64,000 nt of DNA from Rhodococcus sp. ARC_M5 (lineage in GTDB: Bacteria > Actinomycetota > Actinomycetes > Mycobacteriales > Mycobacteriaceae): assembly GCF_022810405.1 (NCBI RefSeq), contig NZ_JALGQE010000012.1:1-64000 (forward strand), read 5' to 3'. Below, piece after piece: positions 56,912 to 64,000 of this stretch. The first letter of the stretch is position 1; the number at the start of each line of letters is the position of its first letter. A program made the position numbers and the translations under genes. The notes below the pieces were generated by a model. It was given only the letters and a program-made list of their open reading frames with translations. It did not search any database and was not told where the DNA came from.

Positions 56912-57475
56912 TCACAACGTTGCGCAGGCGTCCAGAGCTGCTGCGACAGTCGTGGTCCTGACCAGGGCGTCCAGGGCGCGCTGCTGCACGAATCCCGTCT
57001 CACGCAATCCGTCTATCCACTGCATCATGCCGTCGAAATGTCCGAATGGGTCGAGCATCACCATCGGCTTGCTGTGCATGCCCAGGTAGCCCGCAGTCCA
57101 TGTCTCGAACAGTTCCTCCAACGTCCCGATCCCACCCGGCAAGGTGATGAACGCGTCGGCGCGGTCCTCCATGATCTTCTTCCGCTCACGCATGGTGTCG
57201 GTGACGATCAGCTCGTCGGCGTCGACATCGGCGACCTCGCGGTGCACGAGCGCTTTCGGAATCACGCCGACCGTGTTGCCGCCCGCTGCTCGCGTCGCCG
57301 CCGCGACCGCGCCCATCATCGAGACGTTGCCGCCGCCCGAGACCAGCTGCCAGCCTCGTCGACCGATCTCGGTGCCGACCTCGCCGGCCAGGTCGATGAA
57401 CGAGGCGTCGACGGGACCCGACGCGCAGTAGACGCAGACACTGAGCAAGCCTTCGGTCGTGCCGCGATCGCTCAC
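56912..57475 (-). CDS. LOG-family phosphoribohydrolase, first copy
   Basis: The 187-residue protein has the LOG hallmark LPGGIGTLEELFE (PGGxGTxxE) and the RK motif in MRERKKIMEDRADAF. LOG enzymes cleave cytokinin riboside monophosphates to free cytokinin and AMP-like products, and the bacterial ones hydrolyse 5'-mononucleotides; Rv1205 belongs here. GTG start overlapping the stop of the other LOG gene, so both are coupled in one operon. Confidence 0.92.
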   Translation of the reverse strand: MSDRGTTEGLLSVCVYCASGPVDASFIDLAGEVGTEIGRRGWQLVSGGGNVSMMGAVAAATRAAGGNTVGVIPKALVHREVADVDADELIVTDTMRERKKIMEDRADAFITLPGGIGTLEELFETWTAGYLGMHSKPMVMLDPFGHFDGMMQWIDGLRETGFVQQRALDALVRTTTVAAALDACATL

Positions 57476-58260
57476 TGCTGGGCCTCGCGGACGATCCGGA
57501 CAGCCTCGTCGACGCTGTCGGTGCAGTGGATCAGTTCGAGGTCCTTCTCGGACACCTTGCCTTCTTTCACGAGAGTCGTCTTTATCCAGTCGAGCAGTCC
57601 TGACCAGAAGTCCTTGCCCAACAACACGATCGGGAACCTGGTGACCTTCGCTGTTTGCACCAGGGTCAGCGCCTCGAAGAGTTCGTCGAGGGTACCGAAG
57701 CCACCGGGTAGGCACACGAATGCCTGCGAGTACTTCACGAACATGGTCTTGCGGACGAAGAAATATCTGAAGTTGACGCCCAGATCGACCCACTCGTTGA
57801 GGCCCTGCTCGAACGGTAGCTCGATCCCGAGGCCGATCGAGTACCCGTCGGCCTCGCTCGCGCCTCGGTTGGCCCCTTCCATCACGCCGGGTCCGCCGCC
57901 GGTGATGACGGCGAAGCCCTCCTTCGCGAGCGCGGCTCCGAGCTGCCGGGCTCGGGCGTACTCGGGATGGTCGACGGGGGTGCGCGCCGAACCGAACACC
58001 GTCACGGCCTTCGGGACCTCGGCGAGCGCACCGAATCCCTCGACGAATTCGCTCTGTATACGCAGTACGCGCCAGGTGTCGGAGTGAATCCAGTTCCCTG
58101 GTCCTCGCTCGTCGAGCAGTCGTTGATCCGAGGTGGACGTCTCGGTGTTCCGGCCACGACGCAGTACGACGGATCCCTTGTGCTTGGCCGACTTCTCGGT
58201 GCTGTGGCCGTCGGAACTGCCGAATTCCTCGAAACTATCTGGCCCCTGGTCGCTGTTCAT
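57472..58260 (-). CDS. LOG-family protein, second copy (longer)
   Basis: This 262-residue protein carries GGGPGVMEGANRGA and LPGGFGTLDELFEAL, the LOG motifs, plus a charged, probably disordered N-terminal extension of about 60 residues. It is a paralog of the gene that overlaps its stop codon. Two LOG proteins in tandem may form mixed dimers or have separate nucleotide preferences. The ATG at 58260 is used; the open frame continues upstream but lies within the dapE region. Confidence 0.9.
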   Translation of the reverse strand: MNSDQGPDSFEEFGSSDGHSTEKSAKHKGSVVLRRGRNTETSTSDQRLLDERGPGNWIHSDTWRVLRIQSEFVEGFGALAEVPKAVTVFGSARTPVDHPEYARARQLGAALAKEGFAVITGGGPGVMEGANRGASEADGYSIGLGIELPFEQGLNEWVDLGVNFRYFFVRKTMFVKYSQAFVCLPGGFGTLDELFEALTLVQTAKVTRFPIVLLGKDFWSGLLDWIKTTLVKEGKVSEKDLELIHCTDSVDEAVRIVREAQQ

Positions 58261-58270
58261 GGCGTTCAGG

Positions 58271-59356
58271 CTATCCGGCAGAGAGATAGCTCCGGAGAAC
58301 CTGTGTGACGTGAGTGATCTGCTCGACGGGTACGCGTTCGTCGCGCTTGTGGGCAAGATTGGGGTCGCCGGGTCCGTAGTTGACCGCCGGGATCCCGAGC
58401 GCCGAGAACCGGGAGACATCCGTCCAGCCGAACTTGGCCCGGAACTGTCCGCCCGCGGCCTCGATGAGAGCGGCTGCTGCGGGTCGGTTCAAACCGGGAA
58501 GCGCTCCGGGCGACGAGTCGGTGACCTCGAAGCCGAGATCCAGTCCCTCGACCACCTCACGAACGTGTTCGACGGCGTCGTCGACGTTGCGGTCAGGCGC
58601 GAAGCGAAAATTGACATCGAGTTCGGCCGCATCGGGGACGACGTTGCCCGCGACCCCACCGGAGATCCGGACTGCTTGCAGCCCTTCCCGATACACGCAG
58701 CCGTCGATATCGACGGTGCGTGCGCGATACGCCGCGAGTCGGTTCAGGACCGCACCGAACTTGTGAATTGCATTGTCTCCCAGCCAGGAACGAGCACTGT
58801 GCGCCCGTGTTCCCGACGCCGTCAGTCGAACCCGCAGCGTCCCTTGGCACCCGGCCTCGATGAACCCGCCGGACGGTTCGCCGAGGATCGCGACGTCGGC
58901 AGCGAGCCAGTCGGGAAGTTCGCGTTCGATGCGGCCCAGTCCGTTGCGAGCGGCGGCGATCTCCTCGCAGTCGTAGAACACCAGAGTCAGATCGTGCGCA
59001 GGATTGTCGATCGTCGCGGCGAGGTGCAGGAACACCGCGTCGCCCGACTTCATGTCGACGGTTCCGCACCCGTGCAGGATGTCGCCCTCGGCGCTGTCGT
59101 GCTCACGCCTCGACGGCACGTTGTCCGCGATGGGAACCGTGTCGAGATGCCCGGCGAGCATCACCCGCGACCCGAGTCCTCGATTGGTTCGGGCCAGAAC
59201 TGCGTTGCCGCTGCGGATGATCTCGAAGCCCGTGGTCTGCTCGCGGAGCGCCTGCTCCACCTCGTCGGCGATGCGCGATTCGTCCTCACTGACACTGGGG
59301 ATGTCCACCAGTGCCGCGGTGAGGTCTATCGGGTCGGCATGCAGTTCGAGCGTCAC
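58271..59356 (-). CDS. dapE: Succinyl-diaminopimelate desuccinylase
   Basis: The 361-residue M20 metallopeptidase-family enzyme has [28 protein letters not shown] and [12 protein letters not shown] for the zinc ligands and the general base Glu, and the dimerisation domain between. It removes succinate from N-succinyl-L,L-diaminopimelate in lysine/peptidoglycan synthesis. dapD, the earlier step, is encoded 1.3 kb away on the other strand. The GTG at 59356 is chosen because the region upstream carries the secreted protein gene. Confidence 0.93.
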   Translation of the reverse strand: MTLELHADPIDLTAALVDIPSVSEDESRIADEVEQALREQTTGFEIIRSGNAVLARTNRGLGSRVMLAGHLDTVPIADNVPSRREHDSAEGDILHGCGTVDMKSGDAVFLHLAATIDNPAHDLTLVFYDCEEIAAARNGLGRIERELPDWLAADVAILGEPSGGFIEAGCQGTLRVRLTASGTRAHSARSWLGDNAIHKFGAVLNRLAAYRARTVDIDGCVYREGLQAVRISGGVAGNVVPDAAELDVNFRFAPDRNVDDAVEHVREVVEGLDLGFEVTDSSPGALPGLNRPAAAALIEAAGGQFRAKFGWTDVSRFSALGIPAVNYGPGDPNLAHKRDERVPVEQITHVTQVLRSYLSAG

Positions 59357-59367
59357 GGGAGAAAACT

Positions 59368-60312
59368 CTAGGCCGTGGATCCCGGAATCTCGCGGACCAC
59401 GCCGTCGAAGCCGGCACCGAACAATCTTCCGCTCGAGAATCCCTGGTCGGAGCGTCCGTACGTTACGACGCTGGTCAACCGTGTACCGGTGCCGATGACA
59501 CACGTCGCCCCCGGCGCATCGATGCGGATGACGGAGCCGCCTGCGTTGAGCGGCACCACCGGGCGTCCGGCATCGTCGAGGGTCAGCCCGTCCGGGGCCG
59601 CGAAGCTGTCGAGACCCGACAGGTCGAGCACGCTTTCCGGTGCCGAGGGGTTGGCGATCGGAATTCGGCTGACCCCTGGGTTCACGAACGTTCGCGAGAC
59701 GTACAGGTACCGATCGGCGGCGTCGAGCACTGCGCCGTTGGCGCTGGGGAAGCGCGCCCATGCTGGGTCGACCGCGCCGTCGGGGCCGATCCGGCCGATG
59801 AGCGAGCCGAAGTCGTTGGTGGCGTACACCGTTCCGTCGGCGGCGACGGCAAGTCCGTTCGCCGCACTGAGACCCTTCGCGAAGGGAGTGACGGCAAGGG
59901 TGTCGACGTCGAGTCGAACGATCCCCGCGGACTTGACGACGTCGCCGACGAAGACGCGAGGGTCGGCTCCGTAGCCGACCAGCAGGGTGCCGTCGGGCAT
60001 CCATGCCAGAGCTCCGCCGCCGCCGCTGGGGACCTTGGCGATGGGGTACGCGGGCCGGCCCGGCGCGTCGATGCGGTACACCCGGCCGGACACGATGTCG
60101 GTGACGTAGGCGCGACCCGACGCGTCAACGGCAAGGCCCTCCAGTGCAGCCCCCGGAATTCTTGCGACCACTGCCGACTTCCCGCCGACTCCGACGCAGT
60201 TGGGTGCGGCAGCTGCGGCACCGGAACCGGCAACCACGCCGGTCACCGTCAGAAGTGATGCAGCGATCACCGAAATTATCGAACGCATGGCTATTGACCT
60301 GCTCGAACTCAT
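59368..60312 (-). CDS. Secreted SMP-30/NHL-type beta-propeller-like protein
   Basis: The 314-residue protein has a signal peptide ([22 protein letters not shown], cleaved near AAAAAP) and a repeated blade pattern: [75 protein letters not shown], as in six-bladed SMP-30/gluconolactonase or NHL proteins. Function unknown; extracellular or cell-wall location. An alternative start is the ATG at 60288. Confidence 0.83.
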   Translation of the reverse strand: MSSSRSIAMRSIISVIAASLLTVTGVVAGSGAAAAAPNCVGVGGKSAVVARIPGAALEGLAVDASGRAYVTDIVSGRVYRIDAPGRPAYPIAKVPSGGGGALAWMPDGTLLVGYGADPRVFVGDVVKSAGIVRLDVDTLAVTPFAKGLSAANGLAVAADGTVYATNDFGSLIGRIGPDGAVDPAWARFPSANGAVLDAADRYLYVSRTFVNPGVSRIPIANPSAPESVLDLSGLDSFAAPDGLTLDDAGRPVVPLNAGGSVIRIDAPGATCVIGTGTRLTSVVTYGRSDQGFSSGRLFGAGFDGVVREIPGSTA

Positions 60313-60357
60313 GACATCCCCCGCCTACGGCGACCCCCTGTCAGCCGATGGGCATGT

Positions 60358-60459
60358 CTACCACGCCTCGGCGACAACCAAACCGAAAGCGACTCCGAGG
60401 ATGATCGTCGCGGCCAGCGTCGTCACCAATCCGGTGAAGGAGACGCCGTCCATCATCAC
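60358..60459 (-). CDS. Candidate 33-residue membrane peptide
   Basis: A short ORF with a GTG start preceded by GAGGAG (8 bases away) encodes a short amphipathic start, MDGVSF, then a hydrophobic run of about 23 residues (LVTTLAATIILGVAFGLVV) and EAW before the stop. One membrane-spanning helix is the whole protein. It lies upstream of the secreted propeller gene and is divergent from dapD. The 370-bp stretch around it otherwise shows no gene. No family was recognised. Confidence 0.5.
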   Translation of the reverse strand: MMMDGVSFTGLVTTLAATIILGVAFGLVVAEAW

Positions 60460-60669
60460 TGCTGCGGCTCCTCGGCTGCGCGAGCCGGTACGGGTGATCA
60501 CCGGTGAAACTCTGTCAGCTCCCCCGCCCCCTACCCGTCCACCGGCATCCCGATGCGATCACACTCGGCAGTCGAATCGGTAACGAACCGACGCGGCATC
60601 AGGATCGGAATCCGGAAACAGTCCGAGTACCCGCGATGACGGGTGAACCCGCGCGCGAAACCCACCGCG

Positions 60670-60675
60670 TATTCT
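60670..60675 (+). promoter_or_regulatory. -10 box of dapD (leaderless)
   Basis: TATTCT lies 7 bases before the dapD GTG; no Shine-Dalgarno is present. No strong -35 box was found. Confidence 0.55.
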
Positions 60676-60682
60676 TCCTGCC

Positions 60683-61636
60683 GTGAGCGCACAGGGAGCA
60701 TCAGCAGTAGGAATTGCCAACATCACGACGTCGGGTGTCGTTCTGGACACCTGGTTTCCGAGCCCTGAGCTCGGGTCGGGCTTCGAGGCCGGCACCACCC
60801 GACTCGAGGGTTCGGATGTCCCCGAGGAGCTGGCCGCTCTCGTCGGACCGGACGAGGCGCGCGGCGTCGAGGTAGTCGCAGTGCGCACCAGCATCGCCTC
60901 GCTCGACGACGCCCCGATCGACGCGCACGATGCATATCTGCGACTGCATCTGCTCTCGCACCGGCTGGTTCAGCCGCATGGGCAGAACCTCGACGGAGTG
61001 TTCGGCCTCCTCGCCAATGTCGTATGGACCAACTTCGGCCCCGCGGCGGTCGACGGCTTCGAAACGGTGCGCGCGAAGCTGCGCGTCCGCGGTCCGGTGA
61101 CCGTGTACGGAGTCGACAAGTTCCCGCGTCTGGTCGACTACGTCGTTCCCACCGGCGTTCGTATCGCCGACGCCGACCGCGTTCGTCTCGGTGCTCATCT
61201 GGCCAGTGGAACGACGGTCATGCACGAGGGCTTCGTCAACTTCAATGCCGGCACGCTCGGCAACTCGATGGTGGAGGGCCGCATCTCGGCGGGCGTCGTG
61301 GTGGGCGACGGTTCCGACGTCGGCGGCGGTGCGTCGATCATGGGCACGCTCTCCGGTGGCGGCAAGAACGTCATCTCCGTCGGAAAGAGCTGCTTGCTGG
61401 GCGCGAACTCCGGGCTCGGCATTTCGCTCGGTGACGACTGCGTCGTCGAGGCGGGGCTGTACATCACCGCCGGAACGAAGGTCAGTGGTCCGGATGGAAC
61501 TGTGGTGAAGGCGGCGACACTGTCCGGCAAGTCCAACCTGCTGTTCCGTCGCAACTCGCTGTCGGGTGCTGTCGAGGTGGTGCCGTGGAAGGGCACCGGC
61601 GTCGAACTGAACGCGGCATTGCACGCCAACGACTGA
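60683..61636 (+). CDS. dapD: Tetrahydrodipicolinate N-succinyltransferase
   Basis: The 317-residue enzyme is a left-handed beta-helix acyltransferase: a hexapeptide-repeat C-terminal half ([40 protein letters not shown]) and the typical [33 protein letters not shown]. It succinylates tetrahydrodipicolinate in lysine and diaminopimelate synthesis. Counterpart Rv1201c has the same length class of 317. A strong terminator follows. Confidence 0.95.
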   Translation: MSAQGASAVGIANITTSGVVLDTWFPSPELGSGFEAGTTRLEGSDVPEELAALVGPDEARGVEVVAVRTSIASLDDAPIDAHDAYLRLHLLSHRLVQPHGQNLDGVFGLLANVVWTNFGPAAVDGFETVRAKLRVRGPVTVYGVDKFPRLVDYVVPTGVRIADADRVRLGAHLASGTTVMHEGFVNFNAGTLGNSMVEGRISAGVVVGDGSDVGGGASIMGTLSGGGKNVISVGKSCLLGANSGLGISLGDDCVVEAGLYITAGTKVSGPDGTVVKAATLSGKSNLLFRRNSLSGAVEVVPWKGTGVELNAALHAND

Positions 61637-61676
61637 GAGTCCGATTCACTCGAATCATTCTGTTGAACAACCTCTT

Positions 61677-61716
61677 CCAGCCCCGCACCGTGTTCTCGGT
61701 GCGGGGCTGGAGCTTT
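61677..61716. terminator. Bidirectional terminator dapD/HNH
   Basis: CCAGCCCCGCACCG pairs perfectly with 61697-61710 around TGTTCT, followed by AGCTTTTCTT on the plus strand. Confidence 0.9.
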
Positions 61717-61725
61717 TCTTGGGGG

Positions 61726-63144
61726 TCAGGCGATGTGGGGTCCGGCTCGGGCGTGGGATTGTCTGGGTTGTCGGTAAGGGTCGACGGTGGCGGGTGGTAC
61801 GAACCATGGGTGGTTGTCGGTGCCGATGAACACTTCCCAGTCGGAGTGGTGCATGAGTCGGTGGTGGAATCCGCACAGTAGGACCAGGTTGTTCATGTCG
61901 GTGGGGCCGCCGTCGGCCCAGTGCCAGATGTGATGTCCTTCGGTCCAGGCGGCGGGTTTTCCGCAGCCGGGGAAGGCGCAGCCGTGATCGCGGGCGGTGA
62001 GGGCTTTTCGTTGTTTTGCGGTGACGGTGCGGGCGGTGCGGGCGAGGTTGAGTGGGTTGCCGTGTTCGTCCAGGACGATGGCGGTGAGAACGCAGTCGCA
62101 GGCGAGTTGGCGGGAGGTGTTGCGGGAGAGTGGTCCCATCAAGGGGAGCCAGCCGACTGACGTGCCGTCGCCGAACAGGTCCCTGTAAGCGCCGCGATCC
62201 GGGGCAGCGTCGCTTCCGCAGCTACTGTCTGTGTCGTCATCCGACGTTTCTTCAGCATCGGGGTGGATGGGGTGTCCGGTGTTGATGTCGACCGGATCGA
62301 CGGTGTCGGATTCGGTTGCTGCGCGTGCGGTTTCGTCGTCGGCAATGTCATCTTCGATGTCGTCGGCGGTGTCGGCGCTGTCGCGGAGGTCGGTGAGGTC
62401 GCGCAGGTTGATGTGCAGGTTCAGGTGGGGGCGTTCGCCGCCTTCGATGGGCCGGCTGCTCGAGGCGAGGTATTGGTCGAGGATGTGCCCGAAGGCGTCG
62501 GCGCGCCGTTTGGCGGGGGTGCGGTCGTCTGGGGTGCCGTCTGCGGCGGGTCGGGGTTCGGTCAGGGGTGAGAGTGCGGTGAGGAGTTTTTCTCCGGTGA
62601 CAGCGTCGACATCCATCTTCGCCACCAGACGTCCGTTCAGGGTTGTCGACGCGAACAGTTCGTTGCGGTCGGTGTTCTCCGGTGGTGGTGTCTTGCCGCC
62701 GAACTCGTCCTCGAGTTTGGTGATCGCTGCGCGGATCCGGCCGGTGCGTGCTTCGGGCCCGGTGGCGGCGGCGATCATCGCGGTGCGGGCCATGACGCGG
62801 CCCTCTTCCGGGAGGTCCTTCGGTGGGGTTTCGGCGAAGGTGAGGATCAGCGCGGCGTGATCGACGGACATCACGCCGGTGTTCACGGCGTCGGCGATAT
62901 CGGGAAACGCAGCCATACCGCGGGCGAGGGCGACGATCTTGGTGGCCTTGGACGGTGACAGCAGGGTAGTGGACGTCAGCCAGCCGGCGGGTCCGGGGAA
63001 TCCCAGTTTCTCACGGGAGACGCGGGTGTCGATCTCTGCGACGAGAGCGATCCGCCGGGCCTCCAACAACTGAATCTCATGGGAGACCGTAGCGGCGTCG
63101 GCGAGCAGTTCACTCTCGCTCAGTTGCCAGATCTCCGTGGTCAT
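61726..63144 (-). CDS. HNH endonuclease, DUF222 / 13E12-repeat family, SOS-controlled
   Basis: The 472-residue protein has the DUF222 helical domain (about 1-300, EIQLLEARRIALVAEIDTR, GPAGWLTSTTLLSP), an acidic Asp-rich linker, and a C-terminal HNH motif CAFPGCGKPAAWTEGHHIWHWADGGPTD with CGFHHRLMH. The family is multi-copy in mycolate actinobacteria. ATG 63144 has no Shine-Dalgarno but has TACACT 7 bases before it, and a LexA box lies between -10 and -35. Its target is unknown; an SOS-induced nuclease function is inferred. Confidence 0.92.
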   Translation of the reverse strand: MTTEIWQLSESELLADAATVSHEIQLLEARRIALVAEIDTRVSREKLGFPGPAGWLTSTTLLSPSKATKIVALARGMAAFPDIADAVNTGVMSVDHAALILTFAETPPKDLPEEGRVMARTAMIAAATGPEARTGRIRAAITKLEDEFGGKTPPPENTDRNELFASTTLNGRLVAKMDVDAVTGEKLLTALSPLTEPRPAADGTPDDRTPAKRRADAFGHILDQYLASSSRPIEGGERPHLNLHINLRDLTDLRDSADTADDIEDDIADDETARAATESDTVDPVDINTGHPIHPDAEETSDDDTDSSCGSDAAPDRGAYRDLFGDGTSVGWLPLMGPLSRNTSRQLACDCVLTAIVLDEHGNPLNLARTARTVTAKQRKALTARDHGCAFPGCGKPAAWTEGHHIWHWADGGPTDMNNLVLLCGFHHRLMHHSDWEVFIGTDNHPWFVPPATVDPYRQPRQSHARAGPHIA

Positions 63145-63151
63145 GGACGCA

Positions 63152-63180
63152 AGTGTATCGAACGTGCGTTCGACTGGCAA
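63152..63180 (-). promoter_or_regulatory. Promoter with LexA (SOS) box in the spacer
   Basis: On the minus strand: -35 TTGCCA (63175-63180), a 17-bp spacer, -10 TACACT (63152-63157), 7 bases before the HNH ATG. The spacer contains TCGAAC-GTGC-GTTCGA (63158-63173 on the plus strand), which matches the actinobacterial LexA box TCGAAC-N4-GTTCGA exactly, so LexA would cover the whole spacer. Confidence 0.85.
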
Positions 63181-63358
63181 GCATGATTGAATCGAAAACT
63201 GTTGTCCTGCTTAACTATTGGCTATCCAGAACCTGTCGGTAGGGTGTGATAACGACCGACGTCGTAGACCTCCCAGCGCTAGAAGCACTGTCGCGAGTAA
63301 CGCCGAGCCGACGACATAAGGCGCGACGTCGAACTTCGATCACCCGCACCCCGACGCG

Positions 63359-63814
63359 TCAGCCGATGGTTCCCAGCGAAGCAAGAGTCTTGACAACCGC
63401 CCGCGCCGCCTCGGCACCCTTCGTCTCCAGGTGCGCGGTGAAGAAGGCCTTGTGGTCAGCGTGTTCGTGGAAGTGGTGTGGCGTCAGCACCACCGAGAAC
63501 ACCGGCACGTCGGTGTCCAGCTGCACTCGCATCAGGCCGTCGATGACCGCCGTTTCGACGAAGTCGTGTCGATAGATTCCGCCGTCCACCACCAGCGCGG
63601 CGGCAACGATCGCCGAGTACTTTCCGGTCTTGGCGAGCCGCTGTGCGTGCAGCGGGATCTCGAATGCCCCGGGCACCTCGAACACGTCGATGGGCGTCTC
63701 GCCCCGACCGAGCTCCTTCAGCTCGACGGCGAATCCCACTCGCGCGCGATCGACGATGTCCAGGTGCCAGCTGGCGTGGACGAAGGCAATGGATCCGGCG
63801 AGTGGAGTGGTCAT
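63359..63814 (-). CDS. ribH: 6,7-dimethyl-8-ribityllumazine synthase (type II-like)
   Basis: The 151-residue enzyme joins 5-amino-6-ribitylaminouracil and dihydroxybutanone phosphate to lumazine in riboflavin synthesis. Motifs: ASWHLDIVDRARVGF, VFEVPGAFEIPLHAQ, ALVVDGGIYRHDFVE and the C-terminal VVLTPHHFHEHADHKAFF. The last stretch and the lack of the usual GGKAGN are like the type II (RibH2) enzymes. It stands away from other riboflavin genes. TAGCAT lies 7 bases before its ATG and overlaps the stop of the gene upstream. Confidence 0.9.
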   Translation of the reverse strand: MTTPLAGSIAFVHASWHLDIVDRARVGFAVELKELGRGETPIDVFEVPGAFEIPLHAQRLAKTGKYSAIVAAALVVDGGIYRHDFVETAVIDGLMRVQLDTDVPVFSVVLTPHHFHEHADHKAFFTAHLETKGAEAARAVVKTLASLGTIG

Positions 63815-63824
63815 GGGTGCGATG

Positions 63825-64000
63825 CTAGCGGTATCGCTCGTCGAGCAAGTCGAGTGTCGGGCCATCGAATTCACCGGCGAAGTACTTCTGCAACACTTCG
63901 CCGAATACGGACGGACCCTCGGTAGCTTCGGCGAACAGCGTCATCGACGAATGCAGCTTCAGGTTGTCGGGATAGCCGAAGATCTCTTCGACCGTGCGCC
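63825..64000 (-). CDS. DUF1810-like protein, C-terminal part (cut by window end)
   Basis: Reading on the minus strand, 58 residues end in a TAG. They include IFGYPDNLKLHSSMTLFAEA and VLQKYFAGEFDGPTLDLLDE, which match the C-terminal pattern of the DUF1810 family as I remember it. The gene lies directly upstream of ribH on the same strand (10 bp gap). The N-terminal part is outside the window. Confidence 0.65.
   Translation of the reverse strand, partial: RTVEEIFGYPDNLKLHSSMTLFAEATEGPSVFGEVLQKYFAGEFDGPTLDLLDERYR

Noticed and set aside
60460..60682. Further small genes or an RNA gene upstream of dapD
   Set aside because: No open frame with a ribosome binding site and no tRNA-like or strong hairpin structure was seen apart from the 33-residue frame.

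Overview
The window looks like chromosomal DNA of a high-GC mycolate actinobacterium, most probably a Rhodococcus or close relative. Many starts are GTG or TTG, several genes have a -10 hexamer 6-8 nt before the start codon and no Shine-Dalgarno sequence (leaderless pattern), and the gene content and order follow the Mycobacterium tuberculosis Rv1201c-Rv1248c neighbourhood: dapD, dapE, LOG, fadD6, folP2, gpgS, DivIVA protein, tagA, DUF3117, glgA, glgC, O-methyltransferase, sigE-rseA-htrA-tatB, mrp, the Rv1230c-Rv1232c-like genes, lpqY-sugABC, corA and kgd. No database search was run; all names come from reading motifs and gene order.

Layout. 1-2.8 kb: the end of an IS30-type transposase, a PadR-controlled drug-efflux MFS pump and a cold-shock gene. 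2.9-12.2 kb: an acetyltransferase, a glutathionyl-hydroquinone-reductase-like enzyme, an EcsC-like membrane protein, an F420 oxidoreductase, a two-gene ABC-2 exporter and a very large fused ABC exporter. 12.3-16.1 kb: kgd (2-oxoglutarate dehydrogenase/decarboxylase). 16.2-20.5 kb: a repeat element, then a TetR-controlled divergent operon of flavin monooxygenase, short-chain dehydrogenase and esterase (mymA-sadH-lipR-like). 20.4-25 kb: an osmoprotectant (OpuC/ProU-type) ABC importer with a second, divergent binding protein. 25-34.3 kb: malic enzyme, PHP phosphoesterase/MarC, CorA, a secreted lipase-like protein that has lost its serine, SUFU-domain, metallophosphoesterase and ParB-like proteins, and a second MFS pump.

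34.3-44.4 kb: the trehalose importer sugC-sugB-sugA-lpqY, a stress protein, a CitE-like lyase, PRC/MgtE-N/CBS and DUF1003 proteins, a lytic transglycosylase and Mrp. 44.4-47.7 kb: a second copy of the repeat element and the envelope-stress set tatB, htrA, rseA, sigE. 48-55 kb: glgC/glgA, an rRNA methyltransferase, DUF3117, tagA, a DivIVA-domain protein, gpgS and folP2-like genes. 55-61.6 kb: fadD6, two LOG proteins, dapE, a secreted beta-propeller-like protein, a 33-residue membrane peptide and dapD. 61.7-64 kb: an HNH endonuclease of the DUF222/13E12 family behind a LexA box, lumazine synthase, and the end of a DUF1810-like gene.

Functionally, trehalose recycling (lpqY-sugABC), ADP-glucose/maltose-1-phosphate glucan synthesis (glgC, glgA) and glucosylglycerate synthesis (gpgS) sit together, next to lysine/diaminopimelate synthesis (dapD, dapE) and envelope stress control. 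The less expected signals are a 113-bp paired-palindrome element present twice in opposite orientation between convergent genes, each copy followed by a G-rich tract; an SOS box that exactly fills the promoter spacer of a leaderless HNH gene; a lipase-family protein with the catalytic serine replaced; and a fused ABC exporter with one degenerate ATP site.
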